DNA of 64,000 bases from Pseudomonas sp. PSKL.D1 (lineage in GTDB: Bacteria; Pseudomonadota; Gammaproteobacteria; Pseudomonadales; Pseudomonadaceae), in the NCBI RefSeq assembly GCF_028898945.1, contig NZ_CP118607.1:3024001-3088000 (forward strand). Reading direction: 5' to 3'. A program made the translations under genes and the position numbers. Of the stretch, positions 54,962-63,679 are shown in pieces. The first letter of the stretch is position 1; each line of letters opens with the position of its first letter. The notes beneath the pieces are model-generated. The model searched no databases and was not told the origin of the DNA. It saw only the letters and a program-made list of their open reading frames with translations.

Positions 54962-55798
54962 ATGTCGAATCATTCCTACTTCGCCCCCCACGGTGGGCAC
55001 CCGGCTCAAACCGAGCTGCTGACTGACCGTGCCATGTTCACCGAAGCCTACGCCGTCATCCCCAAAGGCGTGATGCGTGACATCGTCACCAGCCACTTGC
55101 CGTTCTGGGACAAGATGCGCATGTGGGTCATCGCCCGCCCGCTGACCGGCTTTGCCGAAACCTTCTCGCAATACATCGTCGAAGTGGCGCCGGAAGGCGG
55201 CAGCGAGCGCCCGGAAATGGACGTTAACGCCGAAGCCGTGGTGTTCATCGTCGAAGGCGAAATCGACATCACCGTAGAAGGCAAGCACCACACCCTGGGC
55301 CAGGGCGGCTATGCCTTCCTCGCACCGGGCGCCGAATGGAGCCTGCGCAACAACAGCAAGGCCAATTGCACCTTCCACTGGCTGCGCAAGCACTACCAGA
55401 AGGTCGAAGGCCTGGACATCCCCGAGTCGTTCGTCACCCACCGCGACAATGCCACCGTCATCGAAATGCCGGGCACCGAAGGCCGCTGGGTCACCACCCG
55501 CTTCGTCGACATGGCCGACATGCGCCACGACATGCATGTGAACATCGTTACCTTCCAGCCAGGCGGCGTGATTCCGTTTGCCGAAACCCACGTGATGGAG
55601 CACGGCCTGTACGTGCTGGAAGGCAAGGCCGTTTACCGCCTGAACCAGGACTGGGTTGAAGTGGAAGCCGGTGACTTCATGTGGCTGCGCGCGTTCTGCC
55701 CGCAGGCGTGCTACGCCGGTGGCCCAGGCAAGTTCAGCTACCTGCTGTACAAGGACGTGAACCGTCATGTGCACTTGACGCTGAATCCGCAGCGCTGA
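54962..55798 (+). CDS. allE: (S)-ureidoglycine aminohydrolase, bicupin
   Basis: The 278-aa protein has two cupin domains and matches the AllE/UGlyAH family (E. coli AllE 261 aa). Blocks include IPKGVMRDIVTSHLPFWD, VVFIVEGEIDITVEGK and the metal-site region FQPGGVIPFAETHVMEHGLYVLEGKA in the second cupin. It frees ammonia from (S)-ureidoglycine, a Mn-dependent step of allantoin breakdown. No other purine or allantoin genes lie in the window, so it seems to be separated from its pathway. The ATG of MSNHSYF is chosen; the longer frame has no similarity. Confidence 0.88.
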   Translation: MSNHSYFAPHGGHPAQTELLTDRAMFTEAYAVIPKGVMRDIVTSHLPFWDKMRMWVIARPLTGFAETFSQYIVEVAPEGGSERPEMDVNAEAVVFIVEGEIDITVEGKHHTLGQGGYAFLAPGAEWSLRNNSKANCTFHWLRKHYQKVEGLDIPESFVTHRDNATVIEMPGTEGRWVTTRFVDMADMRHDMHVNIVTFQPGGVIPFAETHVMEHGLYVLEGKAVYRLNQDWVEVEAGDFMWLRAFCPQACYAGGPGKFSYLLYKDVNRHVHLTLNPQR

Positions 55799-55804
55799 GT
55801 TCAC

Positions 55805-55868
55805 TGCCAGCAAGGGCTGCCTGGCAGCCCTTCGCGGGTGCATCGACGCCCGCAAAGCTTTGCTGGCA
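55805..55868. terminator. Branched palindrome able to fold as a three-way junction
   Basis: A 9-bp closing stem, TGCCAGCAA (55805-55813) and TTGCTGGCA (55860-55868), encloses two hairpins. The first is AGGGCTG/CAGCCCT (around 55814-55831). The second is GCGGGTG/CGCCCGC (55834-55840 with 55847-55853, one G-T pair). It follows allE by seven bases and probably ends its transcript. Confidence 0.55.
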
Positions 55869-55921
55869 CACCCTCGATTTGCCGCACATACTGAGCACCT
55901 ATCGTCTGCGCGGGGTTCACC

Positions 55922-56521
55922 ATGAACCGCTGCCTCCTGCTCACCGCCCTGCTGCTCCTCAGCCCCGCATTTTCGGATAGCGCCTGGCACCTGGCCTACG
56001 ACCGCGAAGGCATCCGCGTCTACCTCAGCAGCGCCCCCGACTCCCCCTACCAGCAGTTCCGTGGTGTCAGCACCATGAAAGCCAGCGTGCGCACCCTCAC
56101 CGACTTGCAGGAAAACCTGCGGGTGGCGTGCAAGTGGCTGTATGCCTGCGAACAGATGCGCCTGCTGGAAGTGGACGGTGATAGCACCTGGGTGTACCTC
56201 ACCACCAACCTGCCATGGCCCACCTTGCCACGGGACATGGTCTTGAAGGTGACTACCGAGCGGCTGGAAGACGGCACTCTGGTGCGCCACCTGAGCGCCG
56301 AGCCGGGGAAGTTACCGGAAACACCCGGGCTGATCCGCGTGCAACGGCTCAGTGGTGAGTGGGTGATGAAACCGCTGGGCGAGCGGGAAACCGAGGTGAC
56401 TTACCAGTTGCAGGCCGACCCGGCCGGGGATGTGCCCGGGTGGCTGGCCAACCGGTTCGTGGTGGATGCGCCAGTGGTCACGCTGAGGACGCTGCGTGCG
56501 GTGGCCGAGCGACAACGTTGA
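55922..56521 (+). CDS. START-domain lipid-binding-like protein, secreted
   Basis: The 199-aa protein has a Sec signal peptide (MNRCLLLTALLLLSPAFS, cut near residue 18-20) and a START/polyketide-cyclase-like domain. Marks are YDREGIRVYLSS, FRGVSTMKASV, WVYLTTNLPWPTLPRDMVL and a C-terminal helix (PGWLANRFVVDAPVVTLRTLR). Such domains hold a hydrophobic ligand. The role in bacteria is unknown. It is a single gene between allE and the NMT1-type transporter. Confidence 0.85.
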   Translation: MNRCLLLTALLLLSPAFSDSAWHLAYDREGIRVYLSSAPDSPYQQFRGVSTMKASVRTLTDLQENLRVACKWLYACEQMRLLEVDGDSTWVYLTTNLPWPTLPRDMVLKVTTERLEDGTLVRHLSAEPGKLPETPGLIRVQRLSGEWVMKPLGERETEVTYQLQADPAGDVPGWLANRFVVDAPVVTLRTLRAVAERQR

Positions 56522-56623
56522 AAGAACGAGTTTAGGAGCCTTCCTACAACAAGCAGCTCCAGCTGCCGACTATTCAGGCGTTGCCCTTTCCACCACCCTT
56601 CACGCCTTCGATCCGGAGGCGCC

Positions 56624-57625
56624 ATGAACCGCAATCTTTCGTTTTTTCTAGCCGTGCTCACCCTGACACTTACCCTGCCCGCCTGGGCGGAACCGGCCCA
56701 ACGGATGCGCATTGGCGTGGGGGGGCAGGCATCGATCTATCACCTGCCACTGGCTGTCGCGCTGCACAAAGGGTATTTCAAGGAGCAGCAGCTCGACGTG
56801 GAGGTGGTCGACTTCGCTGGCGGCGGCAAAGCCATGCAGGCGCTGCTGGCCGATGCCGTGGATGTGATTTCCGGCGCCTATGAGCACACCGTCCGCGCAA
56901 ACGCCCGCGGTATGGCTACGCAAGCCTTCGTGCTGGCCAGCGAAACCCCGCAAATTGCCATGGCCGTCTCGGCACGCCACTTCCCCGAGTACCGCTCACT
57001 GGCCGACCTGCGCGGCAAAACAATCGGCATCAGCGCACCCGGCTCCAGTACCCAGATGGTCGCCAGCCGGGTGTTGAATCAGGCCGGTGTCAGCCCTGAC
57101 GACGTATCGTTCATCGGGCTGGGAACGGGTATGGCCGCCATCGAAGCGCTGGTTTCGGGCAAGGTTCACGCCCTCGTCCACAGTGAACCGCTGATCAGCC
57201 AGTTACAGCAGCGGCCCGAAGTCACGATCGTAGCCGACACCCGCACGCCTGCGGATAGCGCACAACTGTTCGGGGGGCCGGTCCCGGCCAATGTGCTGCT
57301 TGCGCGCATGCACTACATCGAGGCTCACCCGCAGCGCATACAGCGCCTGACCAACGCGATGCTCAAGGCACTGCGCTGGTTGAACCAGGCCAGCCCCGAG
57401 GACATCGCAGCGCTGGTTCCGCAAAGCTGGCAACTGAACGACGCCCTGGTCTATCAACAGGCCTTGCGCAATGTTCTACCCGCATTGAGTGCGGACGGAC
57501 GTTTCTCAGAGGAAGGCATTGATAACCTGCTCAAAGCACTGGAAAGCTTTGATCCGACATTGACAAACCTTGCAGAGGACAACGCGAGCACCTGGACCAA
57601 CCGCTTTGTCGACAATGCACCATGA
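56624..57625 (+). CDS. NMT1/NitT-type ABC substrate-binding protein
   Basis: The 333-aa periplasmic protein has a signal peptide (cut after AWA, residue 22) and the NMT1/THI5-like fold: MRIGVGGQASIYHLPLAVALHKGYFKEQQLDVEVVDFAGGGKAMQALLADAVDVISGAYEH. It belongs to the nitrate/sulfonate/taurine/pyrimidine group, and the ligand is not known. GGAGG lies six bases ahead of the ATG. The stop overlaps the ATPase gene (ATGA), so the three transporter genes form one operon. Confidence 0.88.
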   Translation: MNRNLSFFLAVLTLTLTLPAWAEPAQRMRIGVGGQASIYHLPLAVALHKGYFKEQQLDVEVVDFAGGGKAMQALLADAVDVISGAYEHTVRANARGMATQAFVLASETPQIAMAVSARHFPEYRSLADLRGKTIGISAPGSSTQMVASRVLNQAGVSPDDVSFIGLGTGMAAIEALVSGKVHALVHSEPLISQLQQRPEVTIVADTRTPADSAQLFGGPVPANVLLARMHYIEAHPQRIQRLTNAMLKALRWLNQASPEDIAALVPQSWQLNDALVYQQALRNVLPALSADGRFSEEGIDNLLKALESFDPTLTNLAEDNASTWTNRFVDNAP

Positions 57626-58410
57626 GCCCGATTCCTGCGTTGAGCATGTGCCAGGTACAGGTCAAGCGCGGTGCCATTACCGTGCTTGAGGCTATCGATC
57701 TGCAGGTGGGCGCCGGCGAGTTCGTCTGCCTGCTTGGCCCCAGCGGCTGTGGCAAGAGCACATTGCTGGACCTCGCCGCCGGGCTCACACTTCCCACGAC
57801 GGGCAAGGTCAGTTGCCTCGGGCAACCGCTAACAGGCATCAACTTGCAAAGCGGGTATCTGTTTCAACAAGATGCGCTGTTGCCCTGGTGCACAGCACTG
57901 GAAAACGTCACCCTCTCCTTGCGCCTGCAGCGGGTTGAGCAGCGCGAGGCCAACGCAACAGGCATGCGTTGGCTTGAACAGGTAGGGCTTGCCGATTTTG
58001 CGCACTATTATCCCGCGCAATTGTCTGGCGGCATGCGTAAACGGGTAGCGCTCGCCCAGGTGCTGGTGCATGACGCGCCTGTGCTTTTGATGGATGAACC
58101 CTTCGCCGCACTGGATGCACAAACACGCCAGAGTGCGCAGGTGTTGCTGCTGAACCTGTGGGAACAACGCCGCCGGGCCGTGCTGTTCGTTACCCATGAC
58201 CTTGATGAAGCGCTAACCCTTGCCGACCGTATCGTCATGCTGGGCGCTGCACCCAATGCCCGTTGCCTGGCGTCTTTGCCAATCGACCTGCCTCGCCCAC
58301 GCTGCTTGTCGAGCGTGCGCACCCACCCGCGCTATCAGCGCTTATACCGCCGCCTGTGGCAAATGCTGCATCCGCCTTCCTCCACCTCGACTTGCGCAGC
58401 CTTGCCATGA
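57622..58410 (+). CDS. ABC transporter ATP-binding protein (NitT/TauT type)
   Basis: The 262-aa ATPase has Walker A GPSGCGKST (39-47), the Q-loop FQQDALLPW, signature LSGGM (135-139), Walker B VLLMDEP (155-161) and the H-loop in FVTHDLDEAL. This fits TauB/SsuB-like subunits, which bind the permease at the cytoplasmic face. Both ends overlap neighbouring genes by ATGA. Confidence 0.92.
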   Translation: MSPIPALSMCQVQVKRGAITVLEAIDLQVGAGEFVCLLGPSGCGKSTLLDLAAGLTLPTTGKVSCLGQPLTGINLQSGYLFQQDALLPWCTALENVTLSLRLQRVEQREANATGMRWLEQVGLADFAHYYPAQLSGGMRKRVALAQVLVHDAPVLLMDEPFAALDAQTRQSAQVLLLNLWEQRRRAVLFVTHDLDEALTLADRIVMLGAAPNARCLASLPIDLPRPRCLSSVRTHPRYQRLYRRLWQMLHPPSSTSTCAALP

Positions 58411-59225
58411 AACCTTTACCGCTATACGGCTTGCGTTTGCTACTGCTTGGCACGTTCCTGGGCACTTGGGGGCTGCTGGCACGTAATGCCGAACTGGCAT
58501 TTTTCATCGGCCACCCCTGGCAAGTGCTCGAGCGGCTGTGGAACTGGCTGGCAACGGGCAGCGGTGTGCTGGAGGTGCAATGGCAAGGGCAAAACCTCGT
58601 GGTCATGCACTTCCCAGGGACGCTTTACCCTCACCTGTTGGTAACCTTGGCTGAAACCCTCATCGCCTTGCTGATTGGCGTCGTCACGGGGCTGTTGGCG
58701 GGCTTTTGCCTAGGGCTGATGCCCGCTGTAGCGCACCTGTTATCACCATTCATCAAAGCGGCTAACGCTATACCGCGGGTCGTCCTGGCCCCCCTGTTTC
58801 TGATGTGGTTCGGGCTGGGCATGCCATCGAAAATTGCCCTGGCGGTATCGCTGGTGTTCTTTGCCGTCTTCTTCAACGTTTATCAAGGTGTGCGTGAAGT
58901 CAGCCCGGCCCTGCTGGCGAACGTCAGGCTTTTAGGTGCCAGCCGCTGGCAACTGGTGCGCCTGGTCTATCTGCCATCAGCGGCCGGGTGGGTATTTTCA
59001 AGCCTGAACATGGTCACCGGCCTGGCGCTGGCCGGCGTGGTGGTAGGCGAGTACTTGGGGGCATCGCGCGGTATCGGCTATCTGATCCTGCAGGCCGAAG
59101 CCACGTTCGATGTCAATGCGGTCATGGCAGGCATCGTCGTGCTGACGTTTTGCGCATTGTGCCTGGATGCCGTGTTCGCGCGCATTGAACGGCGGCTGCA
59201 AGCCTGGCGAAACCTCGACCCTTGA
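58407..59225 (+). CDS. ABC transporter permease (NitT/TauT type)
   Basis: The 272-aa inner-membrane permease has about six helices and the EAA-type loop VSPALLANVRLLGASRWQLVRLVYLP (about 173-198), which couples to the ATPase. The closing part (GVVVGEYLGASRGIGYLI) is typical of SsuC/TauC. It completes the importer. The gene ends 24 nt before the convergent XylS-like gene. Confidence 0.92.
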   Translation: MKPLPLYGLRLLLLGTFLGTWGLLARNAELAFFIGHPWQVLERLWNWLATGSGVLEVQWQGQNLVVMHFPGTLYPHLLVTLAETLIALLIGVVTGLLAGFCLGLMPAVAHLLSPFIKAANAIPRVVLAPLFLMWFGLGMPSKIALAVSLVFFAVFFNVYQGVREVSPALLANVRLLGASRWQLVRLVYLPSAAGWVFSSLNMVTGLALAGVVVGEYLGASRGIGYLILQAEATFDVNAVMAGIVVLTFCALCLDAVFARIERRLQAWRNLDP

Positions 59226-59249
59226 CGAAGCAACCCCAGCACCGGCAAG

Positions 59250-60203
59250 TCAGCGCTTCTTGAGGGTTTCGGAGGGCAGTTCACCAAAGCGTTGCCGGTA
59301 GATCTCCGAAAAACGCCCCAAATGCAGAAAGCCGTAATCCATTGCCAGCTCGGTGACACTGCGCACCGCGCAACTGGTATCGGCCAGGCAGGCATGTACG
59401 CGCTCCAGCTTGCGCTGGCGCACATACTGCTTGGGCGTGGTGCCCAACTGGCGGTCGAACAAGGCATAGAGCGATCGCACGCTCATGCAGGCTTGCTCTG
59501 CCAACGCCTCGGCGGCCAGTTCAAGCTTCAGATTGTGGTCTATGTAATCCAGAATCCGCTCAAGGCTGGCCCCCTGCGTGCCCAGGCTTTCGCGGCGGAT
59601 GTTGGTGTTCATCAGGGTCAACAGCTTGCTGGCGACAATCTGGCTGTAGTGGCCCTGCACGCGCGGCAGCGAGTCACCCACTTCGGCCTCGTGGCACACC
59701 ATCGCCAACAGGTTGACGAAGCCGTCCAGTTCTTCCAGCCGGTAATGGTTGCGCAAAAACCGGATGCCGCCGTCGGGCCGCTGCCAGCGTTGCTCTTCGC
59801 AGATGCCGTCAAGCAGCCGGGTCGGCACTTTGAGGATGAACTTTTCGCAGTCTTCCGAGTAGGTGAGGTCAACCGGGTCGTCCGGGTTGATCAGCAGCAA
59901 TTCGCCCGGCACCAGGTGGTGCTCACGCTGATGCCCGCGCCACAGGCAGCTGCCGTTGAGCAGCACCTGCAGGTGGTAGATGGTTTCCAGCGCCGGGGAT
60001 GTAACGCGCACGCTGCCGCCATAGCTGATGCGGCACAGGTCGAGTTCGGCAAACTTGCGGTGGCTGAGGCTGGCTTGAGGGTGGGTGGTGCGCGACAGGC
60101 CGATGCAATGCTGGCCCACGTGCCGGTTGACGTAATCGGACACGGCATAGGGGTCGGCGTGATGGAACACGCTACTGCGCTCGCTCAGCAGGCGGCTTTC
60201 CAT
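59250..60203 (-). CDS. AraC-family activator of the XylS/BenR type
   Basis: The 317-aa protein closely resembles XylS (321 aa) and BenR, activators that respond to benzoate-type effectors. Shared blocks include HADPYAVSDYVN, LDLCRISYGGSVRV, GELLLINPDDPVDLTYSEDCEKFI and, in the DNA-binding domain, RSLYALFDRQLGTTPKQYVRQRKLE and AMDYGFLHLGRFSEIYRQRFGELPS. The helix-turn-helix pair fills about residues 210-315. No benzoate or toluate genes are in the window, and no XylS-box was found nearby, so its target lies elsewhere or is new. The start is taken at the ATG 60203; a TTG two codons earlier is possible. Confidence 0.87.
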   Translation of the reverse strand: MESRLLSERSSVFHHADPYAVSDYVNRHVGQHCIGLSRTTHPQASLSHRKFAELDLCRISYGGSVRVTSPALETIYHLQVLLNGSCLWRGHQREHHLVPGELLLINPDDPVDLTYSEDCEKFILKVPTRLLDGICEEQRWQRPDGGIRFLRNHYRLEELDGFVNLLAMVCHEAEVGDSLPRVQGHYSQIVASKLLTLMNTNIRRESLGTQGASLERILDYIDHNLKLELAAEALAEQACMSVRSLYALFDRQLGTTPKQYVRQRKLERVHACLADTSCAVRSVTELAMDYGFLHLGRFSEIYRQRFGELPSETLKKR

Positions 60204-60446
60204 AGGCAAGGCACTCGGTATCGTTATTGTTCTGGTCGCCGCTTCCTACAAGCCGTAGGGCCTGTGGTCGCGGTCGTTCACGGTCAGTGTATCGAGCCGG
60301 GGTCGGGGTTCAGCAGGCAACTGACCACCGGCGCGTGTGTGACACATTAGGCAAAAAGGCAGCGTTTGGGCAATGAGATCTTTGGATTGGGTGGGCGGAT
60401 AGCGGACAGGGCTTTGGTCAACCCGGGCGATTACCGAACAGTTTGA

Positions 60447-61490
60447 TTACTGGACGGTTGCCACCCAGCCCTGGCTGCGTGCACGAAACTGGCGCGGCGC
60501 GATGGCATACAGCTCGCGAAAGCGCCGGTAAAAGTGCGGGAAGCTGACAAACCCGCTGGCCACCGCCACTTCGGTCAGCGATTTGCTGGTGTGCTGCAGT
60601 AATTGCCGGGCATGGGTCAGGCGCAGTTCCAGATAATAGCGCGGCGGTGTCGCCTGGACATGGCGCCGGAAAAGGCGCTCCAGGTGGCGGCGCGACAGCC
60701 CGGCATGTTCGGCAATTTCGTCGATGCTGATCGGGTCTTCGATATTGGCATGCATCAGCTCCAGCGCCAGGCGTACACCGCGCGGCAGGCTGGGGTCGAT
60801 TTCCGGCGTGCTGCCCGGCACATCGCTGGGCACGCGTGCCCGGTCGCAGGCCAGCATCTGCTCAACCGCCCGGCGCAGGCCTTCACCGCCTTGCTGCTCC
60901 AGCAGCGCCAGCATCATGTCCAGTGCGCTGCTGGCACCCGCGCAGGTAATGCGGCGGCCGTCCAGCACATGGGCCTGGCGGCTCAGGCGCACTTTGGGGA
61001 ACAGTTCGTTGAGCATGGCGCGGCCATCGGGGTGGAACGCGCAATCGTGGTCGTTGAGCAGGCCTGCTTCGGCGAGAAAGTAGGCGCCGTTCCACAAGCC
61101 GCCGAGCTGGCAGCCAAGCTGGTCGGCGTGGCGCAACTTGCCGCGTAGCAGCGGCGCCGCTTCCAGGCGCACGCGAAAACCGCCGCACACCAGCAGGGTG
61201 TCCAGGCCCTGCACGTCCAACTCATCCAGCGCTGTGGTGACCGGCAGTGCAATGCCCAGGTCGCTCATCACCTGCGCGCCCTCGCCTACTACGTGAATCT
61301 GGTACAGCGGGGTAGCGCTCATCAAGTTGGCGGTGACCAGGGTGTCCATGGCGGCGGTGAAGGCCATCATCGAAAAGTGCTCGCGCAACACGAAGGCCAC
61401 GCGGCGGCAGGGCAACGACAACGGCGTACGGCTGGCTGGAGCGAGGTGGGCCAGGTTGGTGTTTTTGAGGATGCTTTCGAAGTGGCTCAT
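60447..61490 (-). CDS. GlxA-family AraC-type regulator (GATase1-like plus AraC)
   Basis: The 347-aa protein has a DJ-1/PfpI (GATase1-like) N-terminal domain (about 30-215, with LDTLLVCGGFRVRLE and the nucleophile-elbow-like region GLWNGAYFLAEAGL) and an AraC helix-turn-helix domain at the C-terminus (AEHAGLSRRHLERLFRRHVQATPPRYYLELRLTHAR). This is the architecture of GbdR, CdhR, SouR and DhcR, which sense betaine, carnitine or related metabolites. It lies downstream of proVWX, so control of quaternary-amine uptake or use is likely but not proven. Confidence 0.85.
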   Translation of the reverse strand: MSHFESILKNTNLAHLAPASRTPLSLPCRRVAFVLREHFSMMAFTAAMDTLVTANLMSATPLYQIHVVGEGAQVMSDLGIALPVTTALDELDVQGLDTLLVCGGFRVRLEAAPLLRGKLRHADQLGCQLGGLWNGAYFLAEAGLLNDHDCAFHPDGRAMLNELFPKVRLSRQAHVLDGRRITCAGASSALDMMLALLEQQGGEGLRRAVEQMLACDRARVPSDVPGSTPEIDPSLPRGVRLALELMHANIEDPISIDEIAEHAGLSRRHLERLFRRHVQATPPRYYLELRLTHARQLLQHTSKSLTEVAVASGFVSFPHFYRRFRELYAIAPRQFRARSQGWVATVQ

Positions 61491-61522
61491 GGGTTGGCTC
61501 TACAGCTTGAGATTGTGCTGGC

Positions 61523-61599
61523 TGCATCGCGAATAAATTCGCTCCTACAGGTTCAGTGCCAGCGCGCTGTTCTTGTAGGAGCGGATTCATCCGCGATGC
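61523..61599. repeat. Inverted REP pair between proX and the GlxA-type gene
   Basis: Arms around 61523-61549 and 61574-61599 (GCATCGCG..GCTCCTACA and its near reverse complement) carry a few mismatches. The pair separates proX from the downstream regulator gene and may protect or end the proVWX mRNA. Confidence 0.8.
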
Positions 61600-61620
61600 T
61601 GCGAACACAAATGAAACAGG

Positions 61621-62649
61621 TTAATTGCTGGCCTGGGTGGCAGCCGCACGCGAAGCCTGCAGCCACAGGTCAAACTGCTGACGGTGCGCCGCGACCCATT
61701 CCTTGGCATGTCGGGTGATGTCGGCAGGCTTCTTTTCGCCCTGCTGCATCTTCAGGTTCTGCGCGCTCTCGTCGGCCGTGGTGATCTGCATCAGCGACAG
61801 GAACTTGGCTGCAGCGGGGTTTTCCTGGGCAAAGTCCTTGTTCAATACGGCTTCGATCTTGTCCACGGCAAAGCCCAGGTTTTTGCCTTTGTACATCGTA
61901 TCGACGGTGTTGTTGCCGTCTGGCAGGTCGGTTTTCGGCACTTCCAGCCACACCACATCCTTGTCCTCGACCAGCACGGTGGAAATCCACTGGGGCACCC
62001 AGGTGAAGTACAGGATCGGCTTGCCCTCCTTGTAGCGGGTGATGGTGTCGGCCATCAGCGCGAAGTAAGAGCCCTGGTCGACGTGCACGGCCTTGTCCAG
62101 GTCATAGGCCTTCATGTGGTGCGAGATCACCAGTTCACAACCCCAGCCGGGGTTGCAGCCGGTGAGGTTGGCCTTGCCGTCACCATCGGTGTCGAACAAC
62201 TTGGCGATTTCGGGTTTTTTAAGGTCGGTGATGTACTTGATGTGGTACTGCTCGGCGGTTTTCTTGTCGATCAGGTAACCCTGCAGTACACCCGGCATGA
62301 TGTCGCCGGCCTTGACCATCACGTCGTCACCGCCGGCCTGCTGGTAGAACTTGTCGTGCAGCTTGTCCCACAGGTGCACGGTGAAGTCGGCGTCGCCGTT
62401 GGCCAGCGCGACCATCATCACCCCGTATTCGGTTTCTTTCGGCTCCTGCACCTTGTAACCCAGCTCACGCAGGCCTTCCATGGCCACTTCGCCACGGAAG
62501 CGCTCTTCAGCGATCGACGGGAAGATCGGCGTCACCTTCACGCCTTCGCCGGGCTTGTCGGCCGAGGCGTTGGCGCACAGTGAGGCGATGACCAACGCCA
62601 GGGCACTGGCGCCTTGCAGGATGCTGCGGGAGAACGTGGATTCCAACAT
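61621..62649 (-). CDS. proX: Glycine betaine/proline-binding protein ProX
   Basis: The 342-aa periplasmic protein has a signal peptide (cut near ASA, residue 30) and strong similarity to E. coli ProX (GYLIDKKTAEQY, KLFDTDGDGKANLTGCNPGWGCE, ADTITRYKEGKPILYFTWVPQW). The aromatic cage for the quaternary ammonium group is kept: Trp94, Trp169 and Trp217 have exactly the spacing of Trp65, Trp140 and Trp188 in the mature E. coli protein. It captures glycine betaine or proline betaine for uptake. It follows proW by 57 nt. Confidence 0.94.
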   Translation of the reverse strand: MLESTFSRSILQGASALALVIASLCANASADKPGEGVKVTPIFPSIAEERFRGEVAMEGLRELGYKVQEPKETEYGVMMVALANGDADFTVHLWDKLHDKFYQQAGGDDVMVKAGDIMPGVLQGYLIDKKTAEQYHIKYITDLKKPEIAKLFDTDGDGKANLTGCNPGWGCELVISHHMKAYDLDKAVHVDQGSYFALMADTITRYKEGKPILYFTWVPQWISTVLVEDKDVVWLEVPKTDLPDGNNTVDTMYKGKNLGFAVDKIEAVLNKDFAQENPAAAKFLSLMQITTADESAQNLKMQQGEKKPADITRHAKEWVAAHRQQFDLWLQASRAAATQASN

Positions 62650-62706
62650 CGTCGCGTACCTTTTTCTGGTTGTTATGCTGTGTGCGGCAGTTCGAATGTG
62701 TGTGTC

Positions 62707-63657
62707 TCAGGCAGTCTTGCGCCGCCCTGCTTGCCCGGCGCCGAACAGGCGCAACACGCCGCCTACGGGGCCGGTGTGGTACCAGCGCAGGCTGGGGTCG
62801 GCGCTGGAGCGTGCGCCCATGGCCTGGGTCAGGCGGTCAAGGAAGATCGCCAGCAGCACCAGCCCCACGCCGCCCACGGTGGCCAGGCCCATGTCCAGCC
62901 GGCCAATGCCGCGCAGCACCATCTGGCCCAGCCCGCCCACCGAAATCATCGACGCGATCACCACCATCGACAGCGACAGCATCAGGGTTTGGTTGAGGCC
63001 GGCCATGATCGTGGTGGTGGCCAGCGGCAACTGCACGCGGGTCAGCATTTGCCACGGGGTGCAGCCAAAGGCCCGGGCGGCTTCGATCTTGTCGTCCGGC
63101 ACCTGGCGAATGCCCAGGTTGGTCAGGCGTACCAGCGGTGGCAGGGCAAACACGATGGTGACCAGCACGCCCGGCACGTTGCCAATGCCGAACAGCATCA
63201 CCACCGGCACCAGGTAAACAAACGCCGGTAGCGTTTGCATGGCGTCGAGTATCGGCCGAATGATGCGCTCCAGGCGGTCGCTGCGGGCACAGACGATCCC
63301 CAACGGGATGCCGATCACGGCGCAGAAGAACACGGATGTAAGCACCAGTGCCAAAGTGGTCATCGACTCCGACCACACCCCGATCAACCCCAGCAAGGTC
63401 AGGGTGACGAAGCACAGCAAGGCCATGCGTTTGCCTGCCAACTGCCAGCCCAGCAACGACGACAGCAGAATGCCGATGGTGGGCGGGATGCTCTGCAGGA
63501 TGAACTCGATGCCGTTGAGCACCTGGTCGATCGGCCAACGGATGGCGCGAAATACCTCACGGAAGTTGTGCACCAGGAAATTGAGAGTGGCGGTTACCCA
63601 GTCACCCAAAGGGATGGTGGCCGCCTGGAACGGGTCGAGAAGGCTGAATTCGGACAT
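62707..63657 (-). CDS. proW: Glycine betaine/proline ABC permease ProW
   Basis: The 316-aa permease matches the core of E. coli ProW (FVYLVPVVMLFGIGNVPGVLVTIVFALPPLVRLT; NQTLMLSLSMVVIASMISVGGLGQMVLRGIGRLDMGLA), with about seven helices. The EAA loop (PDDKIEAARAFGCTPWQMLTRVQLPLA) contacts ProV. The long N-terminal tail of the E. coli protein is shorter here. The ATG of MSEFSLL is chosen; the frame upstream runs back into proV. Confidence 0.94.
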   Translation of the reverse strand: MSEFSLLDPFQAATIPLGDWVTATLNFLVHNFREVFRAIRWPIDQVLNGIEFILQSIPPTIGILLSSLLGWQLAGKRMALLCFVTLTLLGLIGVWSESMTTLALVLTSVFFCAVIGIPLGIVCARSDRLERIIRPILDAMQTLPAFVYLVPVVMLFGIGNVPGVLVTIVFALPPLVRLTNLGIRQVPDDKIEAARAFGCTPWQMLTRVQLPLATTTIMAGLNQTLMLSLSMVVIASMISVGGLGQMVLRGIGRLDMGLATVGGVGLVLLAIFLDRLTQAMGARSSADPSLRWYHTGPVGGVLRLFGAGQAGRRKTA

Positions 63658-63679
63658 CAGGGCATTCCTCGTGTTGGGC

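Noticed and set aside
55805..55868. tRNA-like gene from the branched palindrome
   Set aside because: It has only two inner arms and lacks the T-loop, D-loop and anticodon-arm consensus, so it is kept only as a structured dyad.
60204..60446. XylS-box target promoter beside the XylS-like gene
   Set aside because: No TGCA-N6-GGNTA sequence was found in this gap or ahead of the adjacent ABC operon.
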